NCBI GenBank assembly: GCA_950097015.1
Contig: CATNEN010000008.1
Location: 1 to 64,000, forward strand
Reading direction: 5' to 3'
DNA length: 64,000 nucleotides
Source: Macrostomum hystrix
Taxonomy: Eukaryota > Platyhelminthes > Macrostomidae
Shown one piece after another: positions 54,037 to 64,000 of this stretch (positions are counted from its first letter, which is position 1; every line of letters begins with the position of its first letter). The translations under genes and the position numbers were made by a program. Under the pieces are notes generated by a model. That model ran no database searches. It was not told the origin of the DNA and saw nothing but the letters and a program-made list of their open reading frames with translations.

Positions 54037-54489
54037 CTGGGAGTGACAAAGCCAGTCAACGTGCCAATTTTCATCGCGCTAGAAGCACGATTTGTTGTCT
54101 ATTTAATTTGACTCTTAATCGTCACATCTGCAATTCTTCATCATCAATTATATTTTTCGTGTCTTTTGTTTTATCGATAATGACAATATATTATATTCTA
54201 ATAATCCCGCATTCACACACTTTCAGCAAACTCAAGCGGTTTGAGAGCGTTTAAAGACAAAGTGCGTTTGCTTTGCTCATTCAATTACAGCAATGCATGA
54301 TCTTTTTTTTAAGAAAATGATTTTCTGAAAATAAATAAAGAAGAAAACGACATTAAAAGTGTAGAACATGATGTATGTACGACTAGCTGTAAAATATTAT
54401 CTGTAATATAGTAATATGTATTCTATAATTTGTAATATGGTTTCTCGTATAATCTGTATAATAATAAATATTATTATTAATATTTTTAT
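54037..54489. other. AT-rich non-coding
   Basis: Contains TATTATTAATA-type low-complexity sequence leading into the SINE tail. No gene seen. Confidence 0.4.
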
Positions 54490-54790
54490 TATTATTGATT
54501 ACACCTGCCCTAATTGGGCCAGATGTGCAGCCGACAGCACAGCCGCAGCTATTGCGCGGCGCATCTGAAGGCTGCGTACAGCTGTTCAGTCCATGGACTG
54601 GGGGGACGCCACACCCACCCTTAATTACCCCATCTAATGCTGGTACCCATTTAACAGCTGGGTGAACTGAAGCAATGCAGATTTAAGTATCTTTCTAAAG
54701 GACAAATTGTTCCGGTGGAGTCGAGAATCGAACCCCCGACCTTCCAGTCGTGAGTCTGACGCTCTAGCCACCATGCTACAACATCCCCAT
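54490..54790 (-). repeat. SINE, family B, copy 3
   Basis: Complete, reversed: tail TATTATTGATTACACCTGCC, body GGCGCATCTGAAGG, then TTTAACAGCTGGGTGAACTG, and the tRNA-like head ending GAATCGAACCCCCGACCTTC. It ends about 40 bases from the globin stop codon. Confidence 0.88.
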
Positions 54791-54827
54791 AATCTGTAAT
54801 ATGCATCTGTCATCAGTCAGTTGTGAT

Positions 54828-55538
54828 TCACGGAGCCTCCTGGAATCCGGTGTACAACTCGCCGAGAATCCAGTCGATGGTCTTCTCGTAGATATTTTTC
54901 ATAGCGCCCGTGTACTTTTCGGCCAGGATGGCCTCCAGGGAGCCGAGGAACGGCTCCCGCATGAGCCAGAAGAATCGGGCCTCGAAGCCAACAAACTGTC
55001 GATGCGTCCTGGCTGTGCAGTGCAGCCTGGCCCGCACCAGGTCGTACTTGTCCAGGTTGACGATGGCGTCATCCAGGAGTCCCATCACCGTCGCCGCGTG
55101 CCTCTTCAAGTCGGGATTGTCCTTGGTCAGCAGGCCGTCGAGGCCGCCCTCGCCGCTCTCGACTCCGCCGAAGCGCTTGAAGATGGCAAGCAGGATTGGA
55201 TGCTGCTTGAACAGCAGCAGGAACATGTGCACCCCGGCTCGGTACACCCGGTCGTGAACGAAATTCCACGACGTCCACAGTTTGAAGATCTCCTGCTGGC
55301 TAAGGATGCACCTGTCGTCCCATTCTCGCTCTTCCTCTTTCACTTTGCAGTAGACCATGCGTTTCTCGGGCAGATTGTGACTGTCACCATTAGCAACGGC
55401 GGCAGCAGCAGCAGCGGCGGCTTGTTCGTCGTCAATGAGGTGTCTGTTGGTCTTGGTGTCGGTCCTTCCATTCATTTTCGGGCATTTCCTATTAGCTGTT
55501 ACTGTCTCGGCACTTTCGGTGGAGGAGGCGCAGCCCAT
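54828..55538 (-). CDS. N-acylated globin (globin-X/neuroglobin-like), intronless
   Basis: 236 residues from ATG at 55538 to TGA near 54828. The N-terminus MGCASS has Gly2 and Cys3, a dual myristoylation/palmitoylation signal, followed by a polar, Ala-rich linker to about residue 75. The globin fold follows: helix A/B (LSQQEIFKLWTSWNF), CD1 Phe in FKRF, an unusually long glycine-rich CD loop (GGVESGEGGLDG), the E helix with His at E7 and Val at E11 (RHAATVMGLLDD), the F helix with the proximal His (ARTHRQFVGF) and G/H helices ending ILGELYTGF. All haem-contact residues are present, so it should bind haem. Membrane-anchored globins of the globin-X type are credited with redox or signalling roles. 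The usual globin B12.2 and G7.0 introns are absent. The stop is about 40 bases from a SINE. Confidence 0.88.
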   Translation of the reverse strand: MGCASSTESAETVTANRKCPKMNGRTDTKTNRHLIDDEQAAAAAAAAVANGDSHNLPEKRMVYCKVKEEEREWDDRCILSQQEIFKLWTSWNFVHDRVYRAGVHMFLLLFKQHPILLAIFKRFGGVESGEGGLDGLLTKDNPDLKRHAATVMGLLDDAIVNLDKYDLVRARLHCTARTHRQFVGFEARFFWLMREPFLGSLEAILAEKYTGAMKNIYEKTIDWILGELYTGFQEAP

Positions 55539-55904
55539 TTTTCTAAGAAATAAAAGTATGATTTTATTTTTCTAGTAAAGAAAGAAAAGTCTTGGAATCA
55601 CTTGGGCAACAATTGTTTGCCGTGGCTGAATTTTATCCTAACAATTCTCTGCTACTGATTCGCTCGTTCACTCGTCACCTCTCAACTTTCATCCTGCTCT
55701 GCTCAAATTCCCTTTCCCACATGTTTCCCTTTCCTGACCAGCCCAATCATATTCTGTTGCCTGCCTTTTCTCCTCTCATTCTCCTCTCTTTCATGATTTC
55801 TTCGCTTAAAATTTAATGGTTCCCAATTTGTATTTTCTTTAAACTAATTCGCTCGCATAACAATATACCTCTGATTTTCATTTCATATCTGCTTTCATTT
55901 TCCT
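55539..55904. other. 5' flank of globin gene
   Basis: AT/CT-rich region upstream of the minus-strand start; AATAAAAG near 55549 read forward is TTTATT on the gene strand, so no TATA box is claimed. Confidence 0.35.
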
Positions 55905-56345
55905 CAGTTGGGATCTTATCCCACTTCCACAATCAGATCTTTTCCCATTTATACTAATGGGATATTTTCCTATTTCTACCAATGAGATATTTTCCCATTT
56001 CTTCTGATGGGATCTTTTCCCATTTCTTCTGATGAGATATTTTCCCATTTCTTCTGATGAGATATTTTCCCACTTCTTCTGATGAGATATTTTCCCATTT
56101 CTTCGGATGGGATCTTTTCCCATTTCTACTGATGGGATCTTTTGCCCTTGTTATCTGATGGGATCTTTTCCCATTTCTACTGATGGGATCTTTTCCCATT
56201 TCTTCTGATGGGATATTTTCCCATTTCTACTGATGGGATATTTTCCCATTTCTACTGATGGGATTTTTTCCCATTTCTTCTGATGGGATCTTTTCCCATT
56301 TCTTCTGATGGGATATTTTCCCATTTCTAGTGATGGGATGACTTT
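55905..56345. repeat. 25-bp minisatellite
   Basis: About 17 copies of GATGGGATCTTTTCCCATTT plus CTTCT, containing an imperfect GGGA...TCCC palindrome in each unit. Confidence 0.94.
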
Positions 56346-57060
56346 CGCTCAAGGGATAATTTCCTCCACTTAATTTATCTTTTAGCATCATAACCTCACC
56401 TGAGAAGTTTCTTTAAGTGAAGTCCATTAACCATTATCAGCATCCAGCCTCTCTGCCAGACAATAAATTCTGTCTATTCCTCTAACTTGGACAGATACCT
56501 TTTCGTCTAGTTCGCATTCTCCCTTACGGTTCTCCTTTAATTAGCAAAATTTACTACACAATGCGCTTTGAAGCACAATAGCAGACCCCGGGTCGCAGTA
56601 CGTTAGCACTAAAAGCAGAAATAGGCGGAAATGGAAGCGGAAAACCAATTCCTATCAGCGTTCATACAGCTTTTAGTCTGGCAAAGATAAAACACTAAGT
56701 TAGATCATGTGCTGCATTGTGGGGAGCACGCTACTAGTAGTTTCTGCTTCTCAACAAGAAAAAAGAGCCTCAAAATGTTTCTGAAAGACGGAACATTTCA
56801 TCTGAGATTATCGGCCAAGCTTATCGTTTACAAAGGTCAAGCTTGGCATTGTCTTTTTGAGTTCCTTCCTCATCTTCCTCGTGCAAGATGCCCCTGTGCA
56901 CTTTTACGGAGGGAAATTTCATGATGCTGAGTAGTTAAATTTTGTTCTCCTTTACTCGTAATCAAATATTTACCTTAGATGAAATTCGGCTTTTAACTGT
57001 ACGCCTAGTCGGCGCGAGTTTTATTTAAACCTCTTCTTATTTACTTTTCTCTGAGTCAAA
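56346..57060. other. Non-coding, no feature seen
   Basis: No exon, SINE or array recognised. Confidence 0.35.
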
Positions 57061-57069
57061 GCTTTCAAT

Positions 57070-57545
57070 TCAAAAACCTCGATTCTTAATCTCGAATCCC
57101 GATTCCTTATCCCAAACCCCGATTCTTAATCCCAAATCCCGATTCTAAATCCAAAATCCCGATTCTTAATCTCGAATCCTGATTCCTAATCCCAAATCCA
57201 GATTATTAATATTGAATCCTGATTTGTAATCCCAAATTCCGATTATTGATACCAAATTCCAATTCTGAGTCCCAAATTCCAATTCTGAGTCCCGAATTCC
57301 GATTGCTAGTCCCGAATTCCGATTGCTAGTCCCAAAGTCCGATTGTTAGTCCCGAATTCAAATTCTGAGTCCCGAATTCCGATTGTTAGTCCCGAATTCC
57401 GATTCTGAGTCCCGAATTCCGATTCTTAGTCCCAAAGTCCGATTCTTAGTCCCAAAGTCCGATTCTTAGTCCCAAAGTCCGATTGTTAGTCCCAATTTTG
57501 ATTATTAATCCTATATCCCGATTCTTCAATCTGTGAATCCAGATT
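57070..57545. repeat. 20-bp minisatellite
   Basis: About 23 copies of GATTCTTAGTCCCAAAGTCC and variants (CGAATTCC, AATCCC). The core is homogenised, the left edge diverged. Confidence 0.92.
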
Positions 57546-58440
57546 CTAAATCCCGAATCCCAATCTAATCCGTGATTCCCTTTATTCGAATGCAGATTTT
57601 CCTTATGCTAATCTTAACTCTCAAATTCTGAATCCCAGAGTCTCGTCGGTTTCGAGCAGTTTGTGAACTTAACCCTGCACTTTAAGCAGCCAAGTCGTGC
57701 AGCCAAGCCTGGCTGGTTTGCATGTCATCTGATGTTTCCTGTCAAATTTGGTCATGATTGAGAGCAGAATGTCACGTGATCTAGGCAAGGGGCTGTCACT
57801 ATGACTTATTTAACAAAGAAGAAAAATTTCTTTGACAGGTTGTTGGGTGAGTCGGGTGTGGTGCGACCTGTAATTTCATGGAGATAATTATGCATATTTG
57901 GCGAAAATGCGTATACTTTGGCAACTAATTATTGTTTCAAGTTCACACTTTCTAAGAAAACAATTTCTAAGAAAATCATATCATTAACAGCTGGTCACGA
58001 GCTGGCCAGACACTAATTCTATTTTTAGCTAGACAAATCAAGCAGATGGCCTCGATAAAATGCACTTAAACAGAACAAGACTAGACAATAAACAATTTCT
58101 TTCTTTTTAAAAACTGGTTAGGATACATTTTTGAAAGAACGTACGAGCCGAATATTGATTTTTTGAAAGAGCATTATCGAGCGTTTCAAAGACACTTTTG
58201 AATAAGCTGGGACCAGCAATTAGGCTTGGAAGAAGAAAAATAGGTTTCATTCGATTCTTCAATCTGCGTTGAGTGAACTCTGCCTGTCGTGACAATGTTA
58301 TAAGTGCCAAGTAAACTGGCTGGCAGGCCATAGTAGAAGTGAGTCTTAATATAAGATTCCTAATTTTATTTTAGTGTCTTTTTAAAATAAATTAACGAGC
58401 GCACATTGCCGAAACTGTTCTATTCGAAGTAGCTTTCTAA
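57546..58440. other. Non-coding, no feature seen
   Basis: AT-rich sequence between arrays; no supported exon. Confidence 0.35.
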
Positions 58441-58444
58441 TCAA

Positions 58445-61400
58445 TACATCAGTTTATTTCTTCTGGTCTATTCTAGATTCTGGTCTATTTAAATTCTGGT
58501 CTATTTAGATTCTAGTCTATTTAGATTCTGGTCTATTTTGATTCTAGTCAATTTAGATTCTGGTCAATTTAGATTCTGGTCTATTTAGATTTTGGTCTAT
58601 CTAGATTCTAGTCTATTTATATTCTAGTCTATTTAGATTCTAGTCTATTTAGATTCTGGTCTATTTAGATTCTGGTCTATCTAGATTCTGGTCTATCTAG
58701 ATTCTAGTCCGTTTAGATTCTGGTCTATTTAGATTCTAGTCCGTTTAGATTCTGGTCTATTTAGATTCTAGTCTATTTAGATTCTAGTCTGTTTAGATTC
58801 TGGTCTATTTAGATTCTAGTCTGTTTAGATTCTAGTCCGTTTAGATTCTAGTCTGTTTAGATTCTGGTCTATCTAGATTCTAGTCCGTTTAGATTCTGGT
58901 CTATTTAGATTCTAGTCTGTTTAGATTCTAGTCCGTTTAGATTCTGATCTATTTAGATTCTGGTCTATTTAGATTCTGTTCTTATTAGATTCTGGTCTAT
59001 TTAGATTCTGGTCTATCTAGATTCTGGTCTATTGAGATGCTAGTCTATTCAGATTCTGGTCTATCTAGATTCTGGTCTATTTAGATTCTCGTCTATCTAG
59101 ATTCTGGTCTTTCTAGATTCTAGTCTATTTAGATTCTAGTCTGTTTAGATTCTAGTCTGTTTAGATTCTGGTCTATTTAGATTCTAGTCTGTTAAGATTC
59201 TAGTCTGTTTAGATTCTAGTCTGTTTAGATTCTGGTCTATTTAGATTCAAGTCTGTTTAGATTCTATTCTATTTAGATTCTAGTCTGTTTAGATTCTAGT
59301 CTATTTAGATTCTAGTCTGTTTAGATTCTGGTCTATTTAGATTCTAGTCTGTTTAGATTCTAGTCCGTTTAGATTCTGGTCTATTTAGATTCTAGTCTAT
59401 TTAGATTCTGGTCTATTTAGATTCTGGTCTATCTAGATTCTAGTCCGTTTAGATTCTGGTCTATTTAGATTCTAGTCCGTTTAGATTCTGGTCTATTTAG
59501 ATTCTAGTCTGTTTAGATTCTAGTCCGTTTAGATTCTAGTCTGTTTAGATTCTGGTCTATCTAGATTCTAGTCCGTTTAGATTCTGGTCTATTTAGATTC
59601 TAGTCTGTTTAGATTCTAGTCCGTTTAGATTCTGGTCCATTTAGATTCTGGTCTATTTAGATTCTGTTCTTATTAGATTCTGGTCTATTTAGATTCTGGT
59701 CTATCTAGATTCTGGTCTATCTAGATTCTAGTCCGTTTAGATTCTGGTCTATTTAGATTCTAGTCCGTTTAGATTCTGGTCTATTTAGATTCTAGTCTAT
59801 TTAGATTCTAGTCTGTTTAGATTCTGGTCTATTTAGATTCTAGTCTGTTTAGATTCTAGTCCGTTTAGATTCTAGTCTGTTTAGATTCTGGTCTATCTAG
59901 ATTCTAGTCCGTTTAGATTCTGGTCTATTTAGATTCTAGTCTGTTTAGATTCTAGTCCGTTTAGATTCTGATCTATTTAGATTCTGGTCTATTTAGATTC
60001 TGTTCTTATTAGATTCTGGTCTATTTAGATTCTGGTCTATCTAGATTCTGGTCTATTGAGATGCTAGTCTATTCAGATTCTGGTCTATCTAGATTCTGGT
60101 CTATTTAGATTCTCGTCTATCTAGATTCTGGTCTTTCTAGATTCTAGTCTATTTAGATTCTAGTCTGTTTAGATTCTAGTCTGTTTAGATTCTGGTCTAT
60201 TTAGATTCTAGTCTGTTAAGATTCTAGTCTGTTTAGATTCTAGTCTGTTTAGATTCTGGTCTATTTAGATTCAAGTCTGTTTAGATTCTATTCTATTTAG
60301 ATTCTAGTCTGTTTAGATTCTAGTCTATTTAGATTCTAGTCTGTTTAGATTCTGGTCTATTTAGATTCTAGTCTGTTTAGATTCTAGTCCGTTTAGATTC
60401 TGGTCTATTTAGATTCTAGTCTATTTAGATTCTGGTCTATTTAGATTCTGGTCTATCTAGATTCTAGTCCGTTTAGATTCTGGTCTATTTAGATTCTAGT
60501 CCGTTTAGATTCTGGTCTATTTAGATTCTAGTCTGTTTAGATTCTAGTCCGTTTAGATTCTAGTCTGTTTAGATTCTGGTCTATCTAGATTCTAGTCCGT
60601 TTAGATTCTGGTCTATTTAGATTCTAGTCTGTTTAGATTCTAGTCCGTTTAGATTCTGGTCCATTTAGATTCTGGTCTATTTAGATTCTGTTCTTATTAG
60701 ATTCTGGTCTATTTAGATTCTGGTCTATCTAGATTCTGGTCTATTGAGATGCTAGTCTATTCAGATTCTGGTCTATCTAGATTCTGGTCTATTTAGATTC
60801 TCGTCTATCTAGATTCTGGTCTTTCTAGATTCTAGTCTATTTAGATTCTAGTCTGTTTAGATTCTAGTCTGTTTAGATTCTGGTCTATTTAGATTCTAGT
60901 CTGTTAAGATTCTAGTCTGTTTAGATTCTAGTCTGTTTAGATTCTAGTCTGTTTAGATTCTAGTCTATTTAGATTCTAGTCTGTTTAGATTCTGGTCTAT
61001 TTAGATTCTAGTCTGTTTAGATTCTAGTCCGTTTAGATTCTGGTCTATTTAGATTCTGGTCTGTTTAGATTCTATTCTATTTAGATTCTAGTCTGTTTAG
61101 ATTCTAGTCTATTTAGATTCTAGTCTGTTTAGATTCTGGTCTATTTAGATTCTAGTCTGTTTAGATTCTAGTCCGTTTAGATTCTGGTCTATTTAGATTC
61201 TGGTCTATTTAGATTCTGTTCTTATTAGATTCTGGTCTATTTAGATTCTGGTCTATCTAGATTCTGGTCTATTGAGATGCTAGTCTATTTAGATTCTGGT
61301 CTATCTAGATTCTGGTCTATTTAGATTCTCGTCTATCTAGATTCTGGTCTTTTTAGATTCTAGTCTATTTAGATTCTAGTCTGTTTAGATTCTAGTCTGT

Positions 61401-63815
61401 TTAGATTCTGGTCTATTTAGATTCTAGTCTGCTAAGATTCTAGTCTGTTTAGATTCTAGTCTGTTTAGATTCTGGTCTATCTAGATTCTAGTCCGTTTAG
61501 ATTCTGGTCTATTTAGATTCTAGTCTGTTTAGATTCTAGTCCGTTTAGATTCTGGTCTATTTAGATTCTGGTCTATTTAGATTCTGTTCTTATTAGATTC
61601 TGGTCTATTTAGATTCTGGTCTATCTAGATTCTGGTCTATTGAGATGCTAGTCTATTTAGATTCTGGTCTATCTAGATTCTGGTCTATTTAGATTCTCGT
61701 CTATCTAGATTCTGGTCTTTCTAGATTCTAGTCTATTTAGATTCTAGTCTGTTTAGATTCTATTCTGTTTAGATTCTAGTCCGTTTAGATTCTGGTCTAT
61801 TAAGATTCTAGTCTGTTTAGATTCTAGTCTGTTTAGATTCTGGTCTATCTAGATTCTAGTCCGTTTAGATTCTGGTCTATTTAGATTCTAGTCTGTTTAG
61901 ATTCTAGTCCGTTTAGATTCTGATCTATTTAGATTCTGGTCTATTTAGATTCTGTTCTTATTAGATTCTGGTCTATTTAGATTCTGGTCTATCTAGATTC
62001 TGGTCTATTGAGATGCTAGTCTATTCAGATTCTGGTCTATCTAGATTCTGGTCTATTTAGATTCTCGTCTATCTAGATTCTGGTCTTTCTAGATTCTAGT
62101 CTATTTAGATTCTAGTCTGTTTAGATTCTAGTCTGTTTAGATTCTGGTCTATTTAGATTCTAGTCTGTTAAGATTCTAGTCTGTTTAGATTCTAGTCTGT
62201 TTAGATTCTGGTCTATTTAGATTCTAGTCTGTTTAGATTCTATTCTATTTAGATTCTAGTCTGTTTAGATTCTAGTCTATTTAGATTCTAGTCTGTTTAG
62301 ATTCTGGTCTATTTAGATTCTAGTCTGTTTAGATTCTAGTCCGTTTAGATTCTGGTCTATTTAGATTCTGGTCTATTTAGATTCTGTTCTTATTAGATTC
62401 TGGTCTATTTAGATTCTGGTCTATCTAGATTCTGGTCTATTGAGATGCTAGTCTATTTAGATTCTGGTCTATCTAGATTCTGGTCTATTTAGATTCTCGT
62501 CTATCTAGATTCTGGTCTTTTTAGATTCTAGTCTATTTAGATTCTAGTCTGTTTAGATTCTAGTCTGTTTAGATTCTGGTCTATTTAGATTCTAGTCTGT
62601 TAAGATTCTAGTCTGTTTAGATTCTAGTCTGTTTAGATTCTGGTCTATCTAGATTCTAGTCCGTTTAGATTCTGGTCTATTTAGATTCTAGTCTGTTTAG
62701 ATTCTAGTCCGTTTAGATTCTGGTCTATTTAGATTCTGGTCTATTTAGATTCTGTTCTTATTAGATTCTGGTCTATTTAGATTCTGGTCTATCTAGATTC
62801 TGGTCTATTGAGATGCTAGTCTATTTAGATTCTGGTCTATCTAGATTCTGGTCTATTTAGATTCTCGTCTATCTAGATTCTGGTCCTTCTAGATTCTAGT
62901 CTATTTAGATTCTAGTCTGTTTAGATTCTATTCTGTTTAGATTCTAGTCCGTTTAGATTCTGGTCTATTAAGATTCTAGTCTGTTTAGATTCTAGTCTGT
63001 TTAGATTCTGGTCTATTTAGATTCTAGTCTGTTTAGATTCTATTCTATTTAGATTCTAGTCTGTTTCGATTCTAGTCTATTTAGATTCTAGTCTGTTTAG
63101 ATTCTAGTCTGTTTAGATTCTGGTCTATTTAGATTCTAGTCTGTTTAGATTCTAGTCCGTTTAGATTCTGGTCTATTTAGATTCTGGTCTATTTAGATTC
63201 TGTTCTTATTAGATTCTGGTCTATTTAGATTCTGGTCTATCTAGATTCTGGTCTATTTAGATTCTCGTCTATCTAGATTCTGGTCTTTTTAGATTCTAGT
63301 CTATTTAGATTCTAGTCTGTTTAGATTCTAGTCTGTTTAGATTCTGGTCTATTTAGATTCTAGTCTGTTAAGATTCTAGTCTGTTTAGATTCTAGTCTGT
63401 TTAGATTCTGGTCTATTTAGATTCTAGTCCGTTTAGATTCTGGTCTATTTAGATTCTAGTCTGTTTAGATTCTAGTCCGTTTAGATTCTGGTCTATTTAG
63501 ATTCTGGTCTATTTAGATTCTGGTCTATTGAGATTCTGGTCTATTTAGATTCTGGTCTATTTAGATTCTGGTCTATTTAGATTCTGGTCTATTGAGATTC
63601 TGGTCTATTTAGATTCTGGTCTATTTAGATTCTAGTCTGTTTAGATTCTAGTCCGTTTATATTCTGGTCTATTTAGATTCTGGTCTATTGAGATTCTGGT
63701 CTATTTAGATTCTGGTCTATTTAGATTCTGGTCTATTTAGATTCTGGTCTATTTAGATTCTGGTCTATTTAGATTCTGGTCTATTTAGATTCTAGTCCAT
63801 TTAGAATCGGATTCC
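58445..63815. repeat. 5.4-kb array of a 16-bp unit with higher-order structure
   Basis: About 335 copies of GATTCTGGTCTATTTA with GG/AG, CTAT/CTGT/CCGT and TTTA/TCTA variants. A marker unit TTCTTATTAGA followed by a fixed series (TATTGAGATGC, TATTCAG, CTCGTC, GTCTTTC) recurs near 58978, 60003, 60688, 61218, 61585, 61953, 62388, 62755 and 63200. Several spacings are about 368 bases, that is 23 units. This is a higher-order repeat as in satellite DNA. Confidence 0.96.
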
Positions 63816-63839
63816 GATATATTGAGATTGTGGTCTATT

Positions 63840-64000
63840 TAGTTCAGAAAAATGAAGGCTTGACAAAATATACGGCCTCGGCCGCGGGCAAAAGCAAAGC
63901 GAATTTGTTTACTCCGAGGTTCTTGTCGCTTTCATCAAAAAGCAGATTAGGACGCTGAGCTTGTCGGCATCTCGGGCTTCGCTAAACTGTGTTCAACAGC
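63840..64000 (+). other. Sequence past the satellite, possible coding edge
   Basis: GC-rich and open in one plus-strand frame (SEVLVAFIKKQIRTLSLS) to the window edge; about 45 codons, no start, no recognised domain. Confidence 0.25.

Noticed and set aside
54801-55553. 250-codon open frame on the plus strand
   Set aside because: Antisense of the globin gene; the minus strand has the recognisable fold and haem histidines.

Overview
This is nuclear DNA from an animal. Coding sequence is split by GT-AG introns, tRNA-derived SINEs, inverted-repeat DNA elements and retrotransposon fragments are scattered throughout, and more than twenty tandem-repeat arrays fill introns and intergenic space. The recognisable genes (CHERP-type splicing protein, dCMP deaminase, a lipid-anchored globin, F-type lectins, a C-type-lectin/sushi receptor, a NEPRO-like protein) are metazoan. 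GC- and Ala/Ser-rich exons in AT-rich, minisatellite-laden non-coding DNA would suit a spiralian such as a free-living flatworm, but the sequence alone does not fix the species. There is no operon, phage or CRISPR content.

Layout. 0-13 kb, minus strand: a lectin neighbourhood. A two-exon secreted protein (PAN/apple-like + F-type lectin, 35-1644) is followed by a receptor gene (12992 down to 6780) made of a C-type-lectin fold, four sushi modules and a C-terminal membrane segment, all on phase-1 exons. A second F-type-lectin exon (5663-5248), also with a phase-1 acceptor, lies just beyond and could be an alternative secreted ending. 13-17 kb: two SINEs, a perfect RFX X-box palindrome and a 2.3-kb array of a 30-bp unit. 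17.2-18.5 kb (-): a two-exon NEPRO/RMP1-like gene. 18.6-19.3 kb: minisatellite. 19.7-22.3 kb (-): a two-exon dCMP deaminase gene with a TA-flanked inverted-repeat element in its intron and another just upstream of its start codon. 24.4-24.7 kb (-): first exons of a small gene, possibly mitochondrial ribosomal protein mL53.

24.9-35.8 kb (-): nine exons whose splice phases all agree form one large gene of unknown function. Its 3' part has an F-box-like motif, leucine-rich repeats and an Asp/Ser-rich acidic tail. Its introns carry six tandem arrays, SINE pieces, a TTAA-flanked DNA element and, in one intron, an inverted-repeat-bounded element encoding a ZMYM/Crypton-type recombinase-like domain. 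36.8-39.0 kb: remains of a Ty3/Gypsy integrase and of a non-LTR reverse transcriptase whose halves lie in opposite orientations, as twin priming would leave them.

42.7-50.5 kb (+): a CHERP orthologue in two large exons, with a 5.1-kb intron holding three arrays. 51-54 kb: minisatellites. 54.8-55.5 kb (-): an intronless globin with an N-terminal acylation signal. 55.9-57.5 kb: two more arrays. 58.4-63.8 kb: a 5.4-kb array of a 16-bp unit with higher-order periodicity.

The window is a chance stretch of chromosome, not a pathway cluster, except for the lectin genes, which share domains and exon phase. Three coding exons each need a one-base skip to stay open, always in the same direction, which looks more like residual insertion errors in a long-read assembly than gene death.
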